Below the pieces are notes generated by a model. It saw nothing but the letters and a program-made list of their open reading frames with translations, had not been told where the DNA came from and did not search any database. Shown piece after piece: positions 1-11,521 of a DNA stretch of 64,000 bases (position 1 is the stretch's first letter; every line of letters starts with the position of its first letter). The position numbers and the translations under genes are program-made. This stretch comes from Stenocarpella maydis (Eukaryota; Ascomycota; Sordariomycetes; Diaporthales; Diaporthaceae): positions 124,001-188,000 of the forward strand of contig NQMI01000054.1 of NCBI GenBank assembly GCA_002270565.1. The letters run 5' to 3'.

Positions 1-1136
1 AAAGAGCACGACGAGTATGGCCACGTACCGGCGGAACATGTTGGGCCTGAAAAGATTGAGCGGGATCATCGGGTTGGCCGCCGCCGTCCAGTCATATATG
101 AATCCGAACAGTAGGGTCGCGGGGCCGACAGCGAGCAGAGCGACGGTGAAGGGATGGTCCCAAGGGTAGCTCTCCCCGCCCAGAGTCAGGCCGCTGACCA
201 GGATGGCAAGGCCAGTAGTAATAGACAGCAGGCCTATGTAGTCAAGCTCTTTGAACTGCTGCCCGCGGGACTTGTGGAAGTCACCCCGTGGTCTCGAGAC
301 AGGCCAGTAGAGAAGGGCTGTGGCCTTGAAGGCCAGAAAGCTCCAGAGGATCGCGATATAATAAATCCACCTCCAGCTGGCATAGCGCGCGACGGCATTG
401 GCGAGAACTCCCGAGATGGTTGCCCTTTTTTAACGAGGCGTTCGCGTCAGCTGCGTGGGGTCCAGTGTAGGGCTATAGAGCGTGGGACTCACCATGGGAC
501 GTTTGATCCCGACTCTATCACGCCCGCTGCGAGGGCTCGCCATTTGTTCGGGAGCATCTCGGTGGCTGCAGCAAAGGCGTCAAACAGCAGCCCGGCGCCC
601 ATCCCAACAAGGACCTGAGCAGTTAAGATGAGGCCTATGCTGCGGGCAGTGGCTCCCAGTATGCACCCAATGAAGGCGAGAAGGTTGCCGACGAGGATGA
701 TATTACGCCTGCCGAATATGTCGCTGAGATAACCCCCCACTCCCGCTGTTGCTGCGCTGGAGACAGACCAGGCGCCAACCACCCAAGGTATCGAGTTTTG
801 ACCGCCGACCTCTTCCGTGACCGCGACCAGGATCGAGTTCAGAGTCACAAAAGCCAAGCCCACTGGCGCCCCAAGGGATATCGAGAGTGCCTAGAGAGAA
901 AAGCCCCCTCTGGTTAGTAGCCGTGGTCGCGGAATGGGCAAGATGGATGCACAACGCACAGCTAGTGCTGCCCATGTTTTCTTCCCGACATAAACAAGCT
1001 TGGGATTGTCAAACAGCGCCGCCCTGTGAGGGTCCTCTTCGAACTCGATCGCTGCTTTTGTCTCCTCGGTCCACTTCTCCCATGAGTCTTTGGTAGTGTC
1101 TCCTCCCCCCACCGCTGCAGCCTCGTTCTGCCTCAT
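1..1136 (-). CDS. MFS efflux pump, TRI12-like, 3' end outside window
   Basis: Membrane transporter of the major facilitator superfamily, closest in pattern to the fungal trichothecene/siderophore efflux (TRI12, 14-helix) group; expected to export a small molecule by proton antiport. The proposed start is the ATG at 1134-1136. Exon 1 (1136-960) encodes an acidic cytosolic N-terminus. A 69-bp intron (959-891, GTGCGT donor, CTACTAAC branch motif, CTAG acceptor) leads in frame to exon 2, which carries helices and the MFS signature DIFGRRNIILVGN after helix 2. A second intron (about 493-430, GTGAGT donor) precedes exon 3, with ASWRWIYYIAI and further helices, open to the window edge. The C-terminal half lies outside. 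Substrate cannot be read from sequence. The family call rests on the signature and hydrophobic pattern. Confidence 0.85.
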
Positions 1137-3332
1137 GGTGGTGCCCTAGCAGACGGCAATAGTGACAGAGCAATCGACCAGCGAGTGGTTCTGAACACAA
1201 GAGATAAACATAGGCAGGCCTAAAGAGTGCCCTGCAACAAGAATGAAATGGCATGAGGAGCCACGTGGTTTGGGACTTGATTACCTACTGGGCTTCAACA
1301 TATTCGGACCCAGACCAGGACGGCATGGGTATGTATGTATAGATGGGGAATGTCGCCCAGTGATTGTACCTGCATGAGACCGTGCATAACTACAAACGCA
1401 GAGCCCGCAGATGTTGATTACTTGCGGGGGCAGGGGTTGGGAAAGTCTATCGCAAACGAGTTTCAGATGGGCTCTTCTCCTCGTGGGAACCACACCGAAA
1501 GGCAAAGCTTCTAAGCCGGCCAATCGCGCCCAGAAGCGGTGAACTTGACCCAATCGTTCCATTGGACCCTACTGGACAAGAAAACCTTAGTTTTCCGGAT
1601 GCGGTAGCTCCCACTGTCACTCATACTGCTCAGGCCGCCGACCTCCCGGCAGGTGTGCAGAGGCAAGACGTCTGGCACCACACAGACTCGCCGCTACGGG
1701 AGCTTAATAAACCAGCGGCTTTATTCCTTGGCCGCAGCTCCTCTCCGCATCGAATGCTCTTCAGCGTCCACCTGAGCACTTCTGCGGGCTATGATTGGGA
1801 TCTCATCCTCCACTGCTCTTGCGCTGGATAAACAGGTGCTTTTACCCTGGACTACCATGAACCATATTATGGCTTGGGAACGGGTCCGCAGTGCTTCTTG
1901 TACTGGTGGAAAGAGTAAAATAGCAAGTGCCGTTGTAGTTGGTTGCAATGTGATACTGTGGCATGCATTTTCGTCAGGCAATACTCGGGCTGGTAAGGTT
2001 TGCCCAATGGGAGCGAGGCAGCCCGAAGCACGTGCCCGTCTTGGACGGTCCCCTTGGGACGCGGCAGTGATAATCAGCGTCTTATCAAACACGAGGTGAC
2101 TTGGTAGGTATCACTCATCCAGCGAGTGATGGCCGGATGCTCCGGCCTGAATGATTGCCACGCGCGGAGTCAGAGTTCAAGGCCTACAGGTTGCGCTAAG
2201 CTTTTGGCATCTTGACTCAGAGTAGGTTCGAGCAGTATTAACGGCCGGTCGGGTGCTTGTTTCCTCCTGTGGTATGCGGATCTGCGGGCGAGGTTGCAGT
2301 GGGTTACAGAACGCGATACAACCAGGCATTTGTGTCAAAACCGGGGGTCCTTGAGGTCGCCATGTCGCCTGTTATTACCTTGGGACGGGCCGCACTCCGA
2401 CCTCGTACACTTTGAGCCTCTCCACTCGTATGGATGTTAGCATACTAATAGCCTGCAACTATACTTAAGTACGCGTAATCATCACTATCTGCACGTGGGT
2501 GCTTCCCGTGAGGGCTGCCCGTCTTGCTTAAGATGATCTGCCGGAGTCAAACTCTGACTAATCTTACCACGCACCCTGTCACAGTTTCAAGGGGCCCCAC
2601 GTCTCTTTAGCTTTCGAGCTGGCACAGAAGAGTTGGAATCTAGCTCCACGCATCGCTCGGGCAGTAGTCCCTGGTCTAGGCAAGCAACTACACCTACCCC
2701 GGAATCCCAAACGTTAAATATGAACTCGCCCACTAAAAATTGATTATGCGGACAAACTGGCCAAGGTGTGACCTGGTCGGTCCGAGGTTGCCAGTGGAGA
2801 AGCATGAAACAATTTAACGGTCGGAACCCCGTGGGGTCCCCAGTCTGCCGTCGGGAGAAGACAACTCAGGGCCACAGGGCGATTTGACAACCGCCTAGAA
2901 TTCCCCAAAGTATTTGGGTGCCGGGACTGTCATCTCGTTGAAATAGACTTATTCACTTCTTTAGATTGCAACTGGGCACCGTTGGTTTGGCAGAACGCGA
3001 GTTGGCTGTGCCCTAGCTAGCCACCCAGAGTACGATCTGCTCATGTTGAGCCACGCTTGCCTCTGCGAATACCCCGGGGTAAAGGCATCACAATCAAATT
3101 TGACTTTGACCCCAGGCTTCGGAGAGTTGTGTGTATCGGGCGGCAGGGGACCTCGGCATTCTTCACCTGCTCCCTAGCCGTCAAGACAATGTACTAACTA
3201 GTGTTTCAGGGCGTCAAAACATGTTTGGAACGCACGACATCATCACCCGGATGCTGCGCCGCCATATAGGTAAAGTTAGGGTTCGATTTCTTCTCAGTTC
3301 CTCTCCGCAACGGCGACATGGCAACCTGCGTT
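1137..3332. other. intergenic, no gene recognised
   Basis: Short open frames occur on both strands but none has a recognisable motif, splice structure or length beyond chance. Base composition is ordinary and no repeat was seen. It presumably holds the promoter of the TRI12-like gene and the 3' UTR of the fumarate reductase gene. Confidence 0.5.
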
Positions 3333-4922
3333 CTAGACCACTGCCGACTGGGCGTAGGCCGCCGCCCCCTGGCCCGCTGCTCGTCCGAAGACGACACACT
3401 CCAGCAGGGAGGACCCGCCAAGCCGATTGTCCCCGTGGAGGCCACCGGTGATCTCGCCAGCTGCCCACAGGCCTCTGAGGGGCTTCAGGTCCGGCCCCGC
3501 CTCGTCCGCAACGAGCACCTGGCTGTGCTCGTTGATGGCCGCGCCGCCCATGGTGAAGTGCGTGATGGGCGTCACCCGGCCGACGCAGACCTCCTGCTCA
3601 TCATCCGCGTCGGTGCCCGTCAGCCCCCAGGAGCCGAACGTGGTCCGCCCGAGGCTGTCCTTCGCCCTGCCGGCTGCAACATGTGAGTATTCGCGGATCG
3701 TCTGCCTCGTCGTCTCGTCCAGCTCCTTGACCTTCTTCTTCGCGACCAGGCCCTTCCACATATAAAACCCAATGTGCGACCCCGCCGCATCGCATGCGCC
3801 GGGGTCGAGCAGGAGCTCGACATCCCACTGGGTCAGCGGCTCGGCGGCCCCCTGCTCTGGCTCGGCGGGAGGGAGGCTCATGATGACACGGCTGACGTGC
3901 TCTCTTGTGTCCATCTCGTTGACGAAGCGTTTGCCCTTGTGCAGCAGGATACCCCCCTCGCCCCTGAGCATCTCAGCGGCCAGGAATTTCACTCTCGCCT
4001 GCGGGTCCGACGGGAGGATGAAGCCCGTCGGGTGGATCTGGACGCTCTCCATATCCACGAGGTGCGCGCCCAAGTCCCCGAGCATGTTGTGTGTTCCGGG
4101 CCTGTTGTCGTTTGTCGAGGGGAGGCCGGCGAGGTCAGGACGGTACTGCTTGAGCATCCCCCACGTGTCACCTGCGAACCCCCCGGTCGTGAAGACCACA
4201 GCCCCTTCCGCCGTGTGAGACGAACCCTCCTTGGTGTACTGGACGCCAGTCACGGTACCCTTATCCTCAGGCAGCGTCAGGATCCTGCTGACCTCACACC
4301 CCGCCTGAAGCTGGAAGTTCGGGTCCTGTTTCAGCTTGTCCAACAGCCCAGTGACGATGGCCGCCCCGGGCGGGAGCTTACCAGCGCCCCGGTGGGTGCG
4401 AGGGAAGCTGTGGCCACCGAGCTGCGCGACCACGCTCAGGTCGACGCCGATCTCATCCACCAGGAAGTCCACCGCCTGGGCGGATGAGCCCGTCAGCCGT
4501 GAGATGAGTGACTCGCGCTCCCTCCGCCTGAAGTTCACCGGAGAGTCGTCCGCCTTCGCAAGCCTGGCGCCTGCGGACCGGATCGTATCGCTCTGGAACG
4601 AGGTGTCGGGTCCCTTTTGGAACCGCGTTGGCGCCCCGTTGATCCCCGATGAGGCCTTGATGCTGTTGCCGCCGGGCTTCTCTGCGCGCTCCAGCAGCCG
4701 GACTGCCGCGCCGGCCCTCAGGGCGGAATACGAGGCCGAGAGGCCGGCTAGCCCGGCGCCGACGACGATGACAGTCGGAGACTGCGGGTTGGGCGGCATG
4801 GCTTGGCTCGGGGTTGCGCCTTGCTCAACAGCAGAGAGGTAATGCTTTTGATACACCAAGATTGTGAGTGCTGTCGCAAGGGCGATCAACAGCAACTGTT
4901 GTCTCGTCATGCCAAGATCCAT
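3333..4922 (-). CDS. soluble fumarate reductase (OSM1/FRD1-like flavoprotein)
   Basis: FAD-dependent fumarate reductase that reduces fumarate to succinate, helping reoxidise FADH2/NADH under low oxygen and in oxidative protein folding. The 529-residue frame has no introns. Residues 9-24 are a hydrophobic segment (signal anchor, ER or mitochondrial). Residues 51-60 give the dinucleotide-binding VIVVGAGLAG, followed by an FAD-contacting acidic residue region with PGGNSIKASSG. The substrate-site IHPTGF is present near residue 290, and the C-terminal GGLHGDNRLGGSSLLE flavin loop is intact. Length matches the yeast Osm1/Frd1 form rather than the longer fungal form with a C-terminal cytochrome b5 domain. 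The ATG at 4920-4922 is chosen because it gives the whole anchor. Neighbours are unrelated. Confidence 0.92.
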   Translation of the reverse strand: MDLGMTRQQLLLIALATALTILVYQKHYLSAVEQGATPSQAMPPNPQSPTVIVVGAGLAGLSASYSALRAGAAVRLLERAEKPGGNSIKASSGINGAPTRFQKGPDTSFQSDTIRSAGARLAKADDSPVNFRRRERESLISRLTGSSAQAVDFLVDEIGVDLSVVAQLGGHSFPRTHRGAGKLPPGAAIVTGLLDKLKQDPNFQLQAGCEVSRILTLPEDKGTVTGVQYTKEGSSHTAEGAVVFTTGGFAGDTWGMLKQYRPDLAGLPSTNDNRPGTHNMLGDLGAHLVDMESVQIHPTGFILPSDPQARVKFLAAEMLRGEGGILLHKGKRFVNEMDTREHVSRVIMSLPPAEPEQGAAEPLTQWDVELLLDPGACDAAGSHIGFYMWKGLVAKKKVKELDETTRQTIREYSHVAAGRAKDSLGRTTFGSWGLTGTDADDEQEVCVGRVTPITHFTMGGAAINEHSQVLVADEAGPDLKPLRGLWAAGEITGGLHGDNRLGGSSLLECVVFGRAAGQGAAAYAQSAVV

Positions 4923-5525
4923 GGCTGTCAGGCTGTTGTTGGACGGGGTCTGTTCTGGGCGCGTGTTTTATACGCACGGCAGTCGGCACAGCTAGGTTGC
5001 CGTGGTGCAACATCTAGTATGGGCAGCCCACATCAGGCCATGTCCACTGATGAGTGGCATGATCTTGGCACTCGGTCTCCGGACAACAAAGCCGCATCCC
5101 TTTGCCCAAACCGTATTAACAACCCAACCTTCCCACCACCACAGGTGATAGAGTCAGCCCGTGGCCTCCTCGGGGCTGCATGATATGCTAGGTAGAGTAG
5201 AAGTGCTACCATCAGTTGGAAACCGAACCCCATCCCCCCAAATTAATTATAGTCCATTCCGTGCCACGCCCCGCTTTTTAAGCTAGACTTACAGAGCGCC
5301 TATAATGGCCGAGCTTGAATCAAGGAAGACGACCAGATATGGACTGCGAGTTGTGATGTCAATGTCGAAGACGGGGTCCATCCACCAGGCAACTCGCGGC
5401 GGGACAAGAGTCATCAAGTGTGGAGGTATCTTGAATTGTGATTAGACTCAGAGTTATAGTTATGCCATATGCGCCGTAATGGCAAATGACAGGAGCTCCC
5501 AAGCACTGTTGCCACCAAATCGAGG
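4923..5525. other. intergenic, promoter side of fumarate reductase
   Basis: Nothing gene-like was seen. A TATA-like TTTTATAC stands at about 4966-4973, some 45 bp upstream of the fumarate reductase ATG on the opposite strand reading; its use as a promoter element is only a guess. Confidence 0.4.
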
Positions 5526-5872
5526 TTATTTATCCGCCGGGTCCAACGGCTCATTGCCTTCCTTGAGCGTCTCAGCTCTCTTCTTGCTGTCCGGCTCTCC
5601 CGGGTCCCTCTTGACGTGCACCTGACTCGGCTGTGCCTCCTCCTGTGCGCCAATGTTGCTCTGCTCTGGGTTCGACACAGGCGATGATGCAGAGCCGGCT
5701 GGGACGTCCTTTTCGCCTAATAACTGAGACGCGGTGCCAGTGGTTTTCTGCGGCTCACCAGGGCTGGACCCGGGGTTCCCGGAGACGTTTGATGAGGACT
5801 GTGGGGTGCTCCCTGGTGGCGGGTCGATGTTGGCCTTGCTTGACAAGGGCCTTGCGGTCGCCGCAGTCACGT
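5526..5872 (-). CDS. hypothetical low-complexity hydrophilic protein (last exon)
   Basis: I do not recognise this gene. The frame ends at a stop at 5526 and is rich in Ser, Pro, Gly, Gln and Glu with a charged tail (KKRAETLKEGNEPLDPADK), so it is probably disordered. No ATG opens the frame; the first start-like codon is GTG. A TTAG acceptor at 5873-5874 implies an upstream exon. A good GTGAGT donor at 5961-5966 would join it in frame to a basic, mitochondrial-presequence-like stretch containing ATGRWANWSKIALRRPA, but no ATG was found for that exon either. Product, true start and function are therefore open. Confidence 0.4.
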
Positions 5873-5967
5873 CTAATCGAGCGCACGAGGGCTACGAGTC
5901 AGTTCCTAGACTACGTCGCGGAGACGTTCTTGAACCAAATGGCCACCAAGCGGTGACGAAACTCACA

Positions 5968-8728
5968 TGCCGGGCGTCTCAAAGCAATCTTGGACCAGTT
6001 GGCCCAACGACCTGTCGCAGTGGGAAACGATATGGCTGCTACCAAAAAATAAATATTCTGCACTTCGTGAGGGAATGGATGTGTATTAAAGGATGCAATG
6101 TATGAGTTGAGATCGAAAATGACTCGGGTTGTCAAATTCGGGAGTCCAGCAGTGTTTCTGTGAATATATCTGGCTTGATATTTTGAATCGCTGTTTATAG
6201 ACGTCAAAACTCATCATACAACCACTATCGTTGATTGTTTACCTACCTACCTATGTAGGTATCTACTTAAGTTGGTAGAGGTACGTTACTAGTATTAGGT
6301 AGACTACCTGGCACAAGCAGGACTATCTTAAAGCCCGAAAAGAAGAATGTGATATGCTGCCTGATAATTATGTATGGTCTCTAGACTGAACAATTGTATT
6401 AACCTTACTGATCTAATACGCCAACTTAATGCCAACCGCCTCGCAGGGTACGCTCCTCCTCGCCCTTGGTGAGAAATACAACGACGTTCCATAATAATAT
6501 GTTCTCAGTCACGATCGTTAGGGTTGTACACACAATTCAGCTCACTAGCATGGATCGAAATCCTTGCTATAGGTCTCAAGTCCCATAGGTACTGCCCCAG
6601 GTGGGCGACTTCAACCGCTTATCCGTCCATAAATGTACAAGGGACCTTCTATGGACCAAGTGCGACCGGTACATATTGACGAGCCCAGCCTTGGCTAATG
6701 CCTTTTCATTCGACCCCTGTTCGCTATCTTTTCGTCAATCACCGCGCCCTGCTGCATGTTATTCTCTTCCTCAAAGAAGGAAGGAAAAAAGTTGAAGCCC
6801 GTTACCCACGAGTCCCAGCTCCCTGAATTTTACTCACGTAAGGTCGGTAACACCCTCTTGGTTGAGATACGAAAATAACAAGCAATCATGCGTTATATGA
6901 GGCGAGTTAACGGCAGTAGACATGACATAGGGGACTTTTACAATTTAAGAAAGAGATAGTACCAATATATTCTTAGAGTGCAAACAGAAGAACAGAGGGG
7001 GGGGTTATTTCTTCAAATGTCAGTTCCAAGTTGATAATTGCCCGCACATTCTCCAGGCATTCATCTGATACAAGCGCAGAGTACGTAGCCCCGGCCGACT
7101 AATCAGCGAGAAACGATTGTCCGATATGCGACAACATTTTGCAGCCCGCAGCTCGGATCGGCAATTCCTGTGCCGTAAATAATGTTGGAGACAAAGGGTA
7201 TCGTGGACGCAAAGAAAGCATCTAATGCCGGGTCTCCTATTGCTTCGTTGCTCAGCCACTGGTCATGCTCCCGTGACTGAGCTTCTCGGGAGTATTTGAA
7301 GACGTTCTCGTGGGTAGAAACTATTGAGCCCAGGTGCAGCGGATATTTGGCCTGGTGCTCTCATTTGTGCGCTCCGGCTATAGGCGATGAGGCCAACCAT
7401 GTATGTGTGGTAACCCTTTTCGCGGAAATATGACCCTCTACCCTCTTTCTATTGTCTAGTGTATTAAGACATATATTCGCGGATAGAAGCCCGGCGGAGA
7501 CGAAGGCGAGCGGAAAAGACTTGTTGACGCCAGCGGTGGGTGTCACCTCTTGAATATACAACTGGTCCGATATGACGATTTACGATGCTCCACTCCTCAC
7601 ATGCTCGCCAGCGACGTAAAAGACTCCTTAGGGGTAAAGTAGATCTGAGTGTTCTGTCCGTTTCGGCTGTCGTGGATGTTGATTTAGATGCTCAGTTCAA
7701 GTCCACGGCTGCCTTTCGAGCTCATCTTTCGAATTGGGAGGACATATCTCTACTCCTTTTGCGCCAGTCGACCGATGGAAAGCATAACGACATGAAAATC
7801 GGTGAAACTCTTTACCCGAGTTCAGCTTTTCAGCCCGTTTAATATAACCGTAGATGCCTCCGGAACTGGCATTACCGGTGTCATCCTTCACTCTCTTGTG
7901 AAGGCGGTACCGACAGTCGCTCCCCGAGTAAAATCCGATTTCTTGTCAGATAACAGTTTAAAGCCGGCTAGTCATGTCTCCGCAGGTATCTGTGAGGGAA
8001 ATATGGCGTTATGTTTTGTTGGAGCATAATAGCAGGCTGCGATAATGAGACAGACTATTCCGGAGTCGGACTTATAGCCCCGTCCGATTTCGAGACCATT
8101 GTGTCCACCGGCATTTGTTTCCCAAGCCGACAGAAACAAATGGTTAAGACCGCAGCTCAGCTGTGAATACTTAAGTAGTGCGTATATGAAGGTGGTGTGG
8201 GGTCTTTGCGAGAGCGAAGCCGAAGGACTATGTGCAGCTGCAGCTGCAATCAACCAAGAGATTAGGAACTTAGCTACGAAGCCCAGCGCTGGGCGCGCCA
8301 TTTTGGCTGGTGGCAGGAGTCCGCCCAGAAAACCAAGAACGCATTTGCCTGTCCAAGTCTTGACTAACGTATTAGAGCCGAGACCGAACCAAGCGGAGAG
8401 GGCCAAACGGACGCTCGGGAGCTCCACGGCGACGGTCCCCTTAGTTTCGCCAAGTTGAAGCCAAGGACACAAGCTCCTCAAGCTGCAGGTATCGACCGCT
8501 TCATATCTTCCCCTTTGCACGGCAATGTTTTGACTAGCATTCGACAATAGTTGCCATCCTGAAGCTCTGACCGCATCAGCGGCGACCTGGCGGGCTCCTC
8601 TCATCAAAGCGTTTTAAAGTCCGGGGTTTATAAATGTGAGCGTGGTGCCATCTAAAGAGATTTGACAGCACCTTTGGCCCATGACACCCAAGGCCTAAGC
8701 GGCAAATCTCTTTCCAAATCTTTAAGCT
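5968..8728. other. gene-poor intergenic region
   Basis: No recognisable gene. Clusters of short TACCTA/TAGGTA words occur around 6240-6310, a common feature of Pezizomycotina intergenic DNA. A 211-codon open frame on the minus strand (7972-8607) has no motif and an implausible composition, so I do not call it. An 8-bp poly-G run lies near 6998-7005. Confidence 0.45.
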
Positions 8729-10127
8729 ATGGCAGACAATAACCCAGAACAGAAGAGCCAGGAGCTGCCCCTCAGCTCCCTCTCTCGAGCCCTCGTCAGT
8801 CGGCGAAGTCACAGATCCCTGCACTCCCAGTTCCGGTCAAATAGATCGGCAAGAGATGTCGAAGCCCCGGCAGCCGCGCATTCAGATCCACTAGGACTAT
8901 CGCCTCTGATAAAGACAGATTCCGATATATCGTCCATCCAAGTGCAAAAGAAACACAAGATGTCAATAAATCCGGAAAAGCCAGTCAAAGAATTTTACGA
9001 GGTGCAAAATGAGGAGATTCGATCATTTCTCATGCCCGTGGAGCAGCACCAGCAGTCGTTAGAGGACACCCAAACCGCATCGGGTCTCCGCTATCAAATC
9101 GCTGTCAAGGGAAGCCTCTGCGCCAATGTCTGCCTCTCAGGCCTGCAACTCTATGCCGCCATCTCGTCTGGCTCCCTATCGCTGATCACGACAATGGTCG
9201 ACTCGTGTTTTGACCCATTTTCCGGGCTCCTGTTGTATATGGCCCACCGGACGGTGACAAAAGCCAGCCCAACAAAATACCCCGTCGGCAGGGCACGCAT
9301 CTCCACCGCAGGCAACATCGTCTTCTCGTTCGTCATGTTCACCGTGTCAGTCGTGATTTTGGTCCAGGCCCTGCAGACCTTCATCCAGGGCTCAACAGCC
9401 GAGACCCGGCCGTTTTTCCTGCCTTCAATACTGTCGGTTTCGGCGGCCTTCGCCACCAAATTCTGCCTTTTCCTGTACTGCTGGACCATCAAGCATCTAT
9501 TCTCCCAGGTGGAGATCCTGTGGCGCGATCACCGTAATGACCTCTTCCTCAACGGCTTTGGTATTTTGACCTCGGTCGGGGGAAGTAAGTTGCGCTGGTG
9601 GATCGACCCAATGGGTGCCACCATATTGTCCGTGACAATAGCTGCGCTCTGGCTCCACACGGCATACGATGAGTTCCAGCTCATCATTGGTGTCTCTGCA
9701 GAGCGCGAGACGCTACGTTTGATCACTTATATCGGTGAGTCCATCCAAGCTCGGTCCCTGGCACTGCGATGAATCTCAGAGCCATGACTCCCCTGGGCGC
9801 CTTGACGTACTGACGTGAGCACTCGCACACAGCCATGACGCACTCCCCCGATATACAGCAAATCGACACCGTCCGAGCGTATTACTGCGGTCCTCGATTG
9901 ATTGCTGAAGTCGACGTGGTCATCAACAAAGACGAGCGTGTTGAGGTTGCGCACGACGTTGCCGAGGCACTGCAGATCAAGCTGGAGAAGCTCCCGTCGG
10001 TGGAAAGGGCGTATGTCCACATAGACTACGAGACGAGTCACAAGCCAGTAAGTTTACACAGTACGTCAAAGTGAATGATGCCACATCTGACAACCTACAG
10101 GAGCATTGTTTGAAGAAATTGACATGA
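8729..10127 (+). CDS. cation diffusion facilitator (CDF) family metal transporter
   Basis: Metal/proton antiporter that moves Zn, Mn or Fe-type divalent cations out of the cytosol into an organelle or the outside. Three exons are inferred: 8729-9734, 9833-10047 and 10101-10127, with introns 9735-9832 (GTGAGT...CACAG) and 10048-10100 (GTAAGT...CTACAG); joined, the product is about 415 residues. A Ser/Arg-rich cytosolic N-terminus of about 110 residues precedes the membrane domain. Helix 2 carries the metal-site Asp pair in SLITTMVDSCFDPFSG, and helix 5 carries HRNDLF with the downstream DPMGA. The C-terminal domain (THSPDIQQIDTVRAYYCG onward) is the cytosolic ferredoxin-like fold with a typical VHIDYE ending. 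The metal cannot be assigned by eye. Confidence 0.9.
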
Positions 10128-10600
10128 GATACGTCTGCGGCACCCCCACGACTTTAAAGATACTTCAGGGGTTCTGCTTATATTGATTGGCATTGGGAAA
10201 CACTAAGTCCTATTTTGCAACTTCTGTAAATAAGTTAAAAGATTTGTAAATAGGTTAGTCCTCAAGCTAGTACTATCACTACGGCGTGTGAGGGTTCGTC
10301 CAAGATGAGGAAGCAGTTCATTACAGGAACGACTTTGCCGGCAACCATGCTCTTGTGCCAGTTCCTCAGCTAAGCCCCAGGTTCCTGAAGTCTGTTGCCG
10401 TCGGCTTCTCATGTTCAACCAAGATTCCTCAGTCCAGTGCCAGTCCTCCAACTCATCAAATCTCTGGCAACCAAAGATGTATATATCTTTTTGCCAGTAT
10501 CTGATTGCCTTCAACTCGTGCGTGGTCGGTGGCTTCTTGGGTTCTCTTTGCCGTCGGCTTGCTGACTTGGCAAGGCAGGCGGAATGCTCGACGGTCGGTT
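10128..10600. other. convergent 3' region between two genes
   Basis: Lies between the ends of the CDF gene and the small minus-strand gene. A 169-codon minus-strand open frame overlaps the small gene in another frame; it is Arg/His-rich without motifs and is taken as chance. Nothing else was seen. Confidence 0.4.
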
Positions 10601-10777
10601 TCAGAGGTAATAGTACCCGGCGACAGCAAGGCCTATAAGTATGATGGATATCCACTGCATGAACATTTCCGACTCGGTCTCCTTCATGCCTTTCGTGATA
10701 GTCGCTTCCCACGCAGCATTGGGGTCGTTCCTCTCCGCCTCGGTAATCTCTGCTCCGCTGGGACTTTTGTTGGCCAT
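10601..10777 (-). CDS. small tail-anchored membrane protein (58 aa)
   Basis: A 58-residue protein beginning MANKSPSGAEITEAERND and ending in one hydrophobic helix (about residues 40-58, FMQWISIILIGLAVAGYYYL). Residues 1-35 are polar and acidic with an ERNDPNAAWEATITKGMKE segment. The layout, a soluble head and a C-terminal helix at the very end, is that of a tail-anchored protein of the ER or mitochondrial outer membrane. I do not recognise the family. The frame is open for another 100 codons upstream, but the ATG at 10775-10777 sits in a favourable context (AACCATGG) and the upstream part has no protein-like features. Confidence 0.6.
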   Translation of the reverse strand: MANKSPSGAEITEAERNDPNAAWEATITKGMKETESEMFMQWISIILIGLAVAGYYYL

Positions 10778-11521
10778 GGTTGACAGCGAATTTGTGTGAA
10801 TTACGTCGGTCAGTGGCGCTCCGGTGGTTGCACGGGCCGTCTGCGAGACGCCCCCAACTATTTCAATGCGTTCCGAAGGATGCGTGAGGAAGGAAAAAAA
10901 ATGATTCAAGAATGAGCCGCTGAAATTGTAAGCGGATAATAATCGAGTCTGAATGAAGAAAGATGCTGAATTTAACACGTGAAACAAGATAATGATTTCG
11001 GTATTCACCCCTAGGCTAGCGTAGTGAGTGCGCCTATATATGTTGTCTGTGAGGGTCCATCTTCCGGGTCCCTGCATTCCGGATGGGGACGATTGTGGGC
11101 CGATGTCTTGGGTGGATCGTATGTTGCCAATAGAAGTCAGGCGCAGGGTGAGCGGTAAGCAGAATCAATGAGATTAAGAATGTATCTACCACGATACTTC
11201 CATACCTCGAATGGTTAGCCTCTGTCTGTTGGACTGAGAATCTCGCCTGGCTGTTTGAACCCGAGTTGGCCATGTTCGACCTAAACAAGCGATGATTCGC
11301 TTTTGATCTTCAATTGTTCCGAGTTTGGCCAAGCGTACACGAGCGAAGCGGCAATGATGTCTATCAGCTACTAGGTATAAAATTCGTCCGGGCCATCCAG
11401 GCAATTGAAGTTTATATGCTGAAAAAATTTCAACCTCTTAAATGTTGCCAGGGATCCAACCGTCGCACCTGTGCATACTTACCACACGCACTGGGTATTG
11501 AAATCAGTTAATACCAATAGG
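10778..11521. other. intergenic, upstream of the small membrane-protein gene
   Basis: Likely 5' UTR and promoter of the minus-strand small gene in the first few hundred bases. A TATA-like TATATATG lies at 11034-11041. No other gene was seen. Confidence 0.35.

Noticed and set aside
6240..6310. Cluster of TACCTA/TAGGTA words as a possible CRISPR-like or regulatory repeat
   Set aside because: Irregular spacing and very short words; such words are scattered through Pezizomycotina intergenic DNA, and CRISPR is not expected in a fungus.
7972..8607. 211-codon minus-strand open frame
   Set aside because: No motif, odd composition, an overlapping 119-codon frame on the other strand, and no splice or promoter support; the length is possible by chance at this base composition.
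10203..10712. 169-codon minus-strand open frame beside the small membrane-protein gene
   Set aside because: Overlaps the better-supported 58-codon gene in another frame and is Arg/His-rich without any domain.
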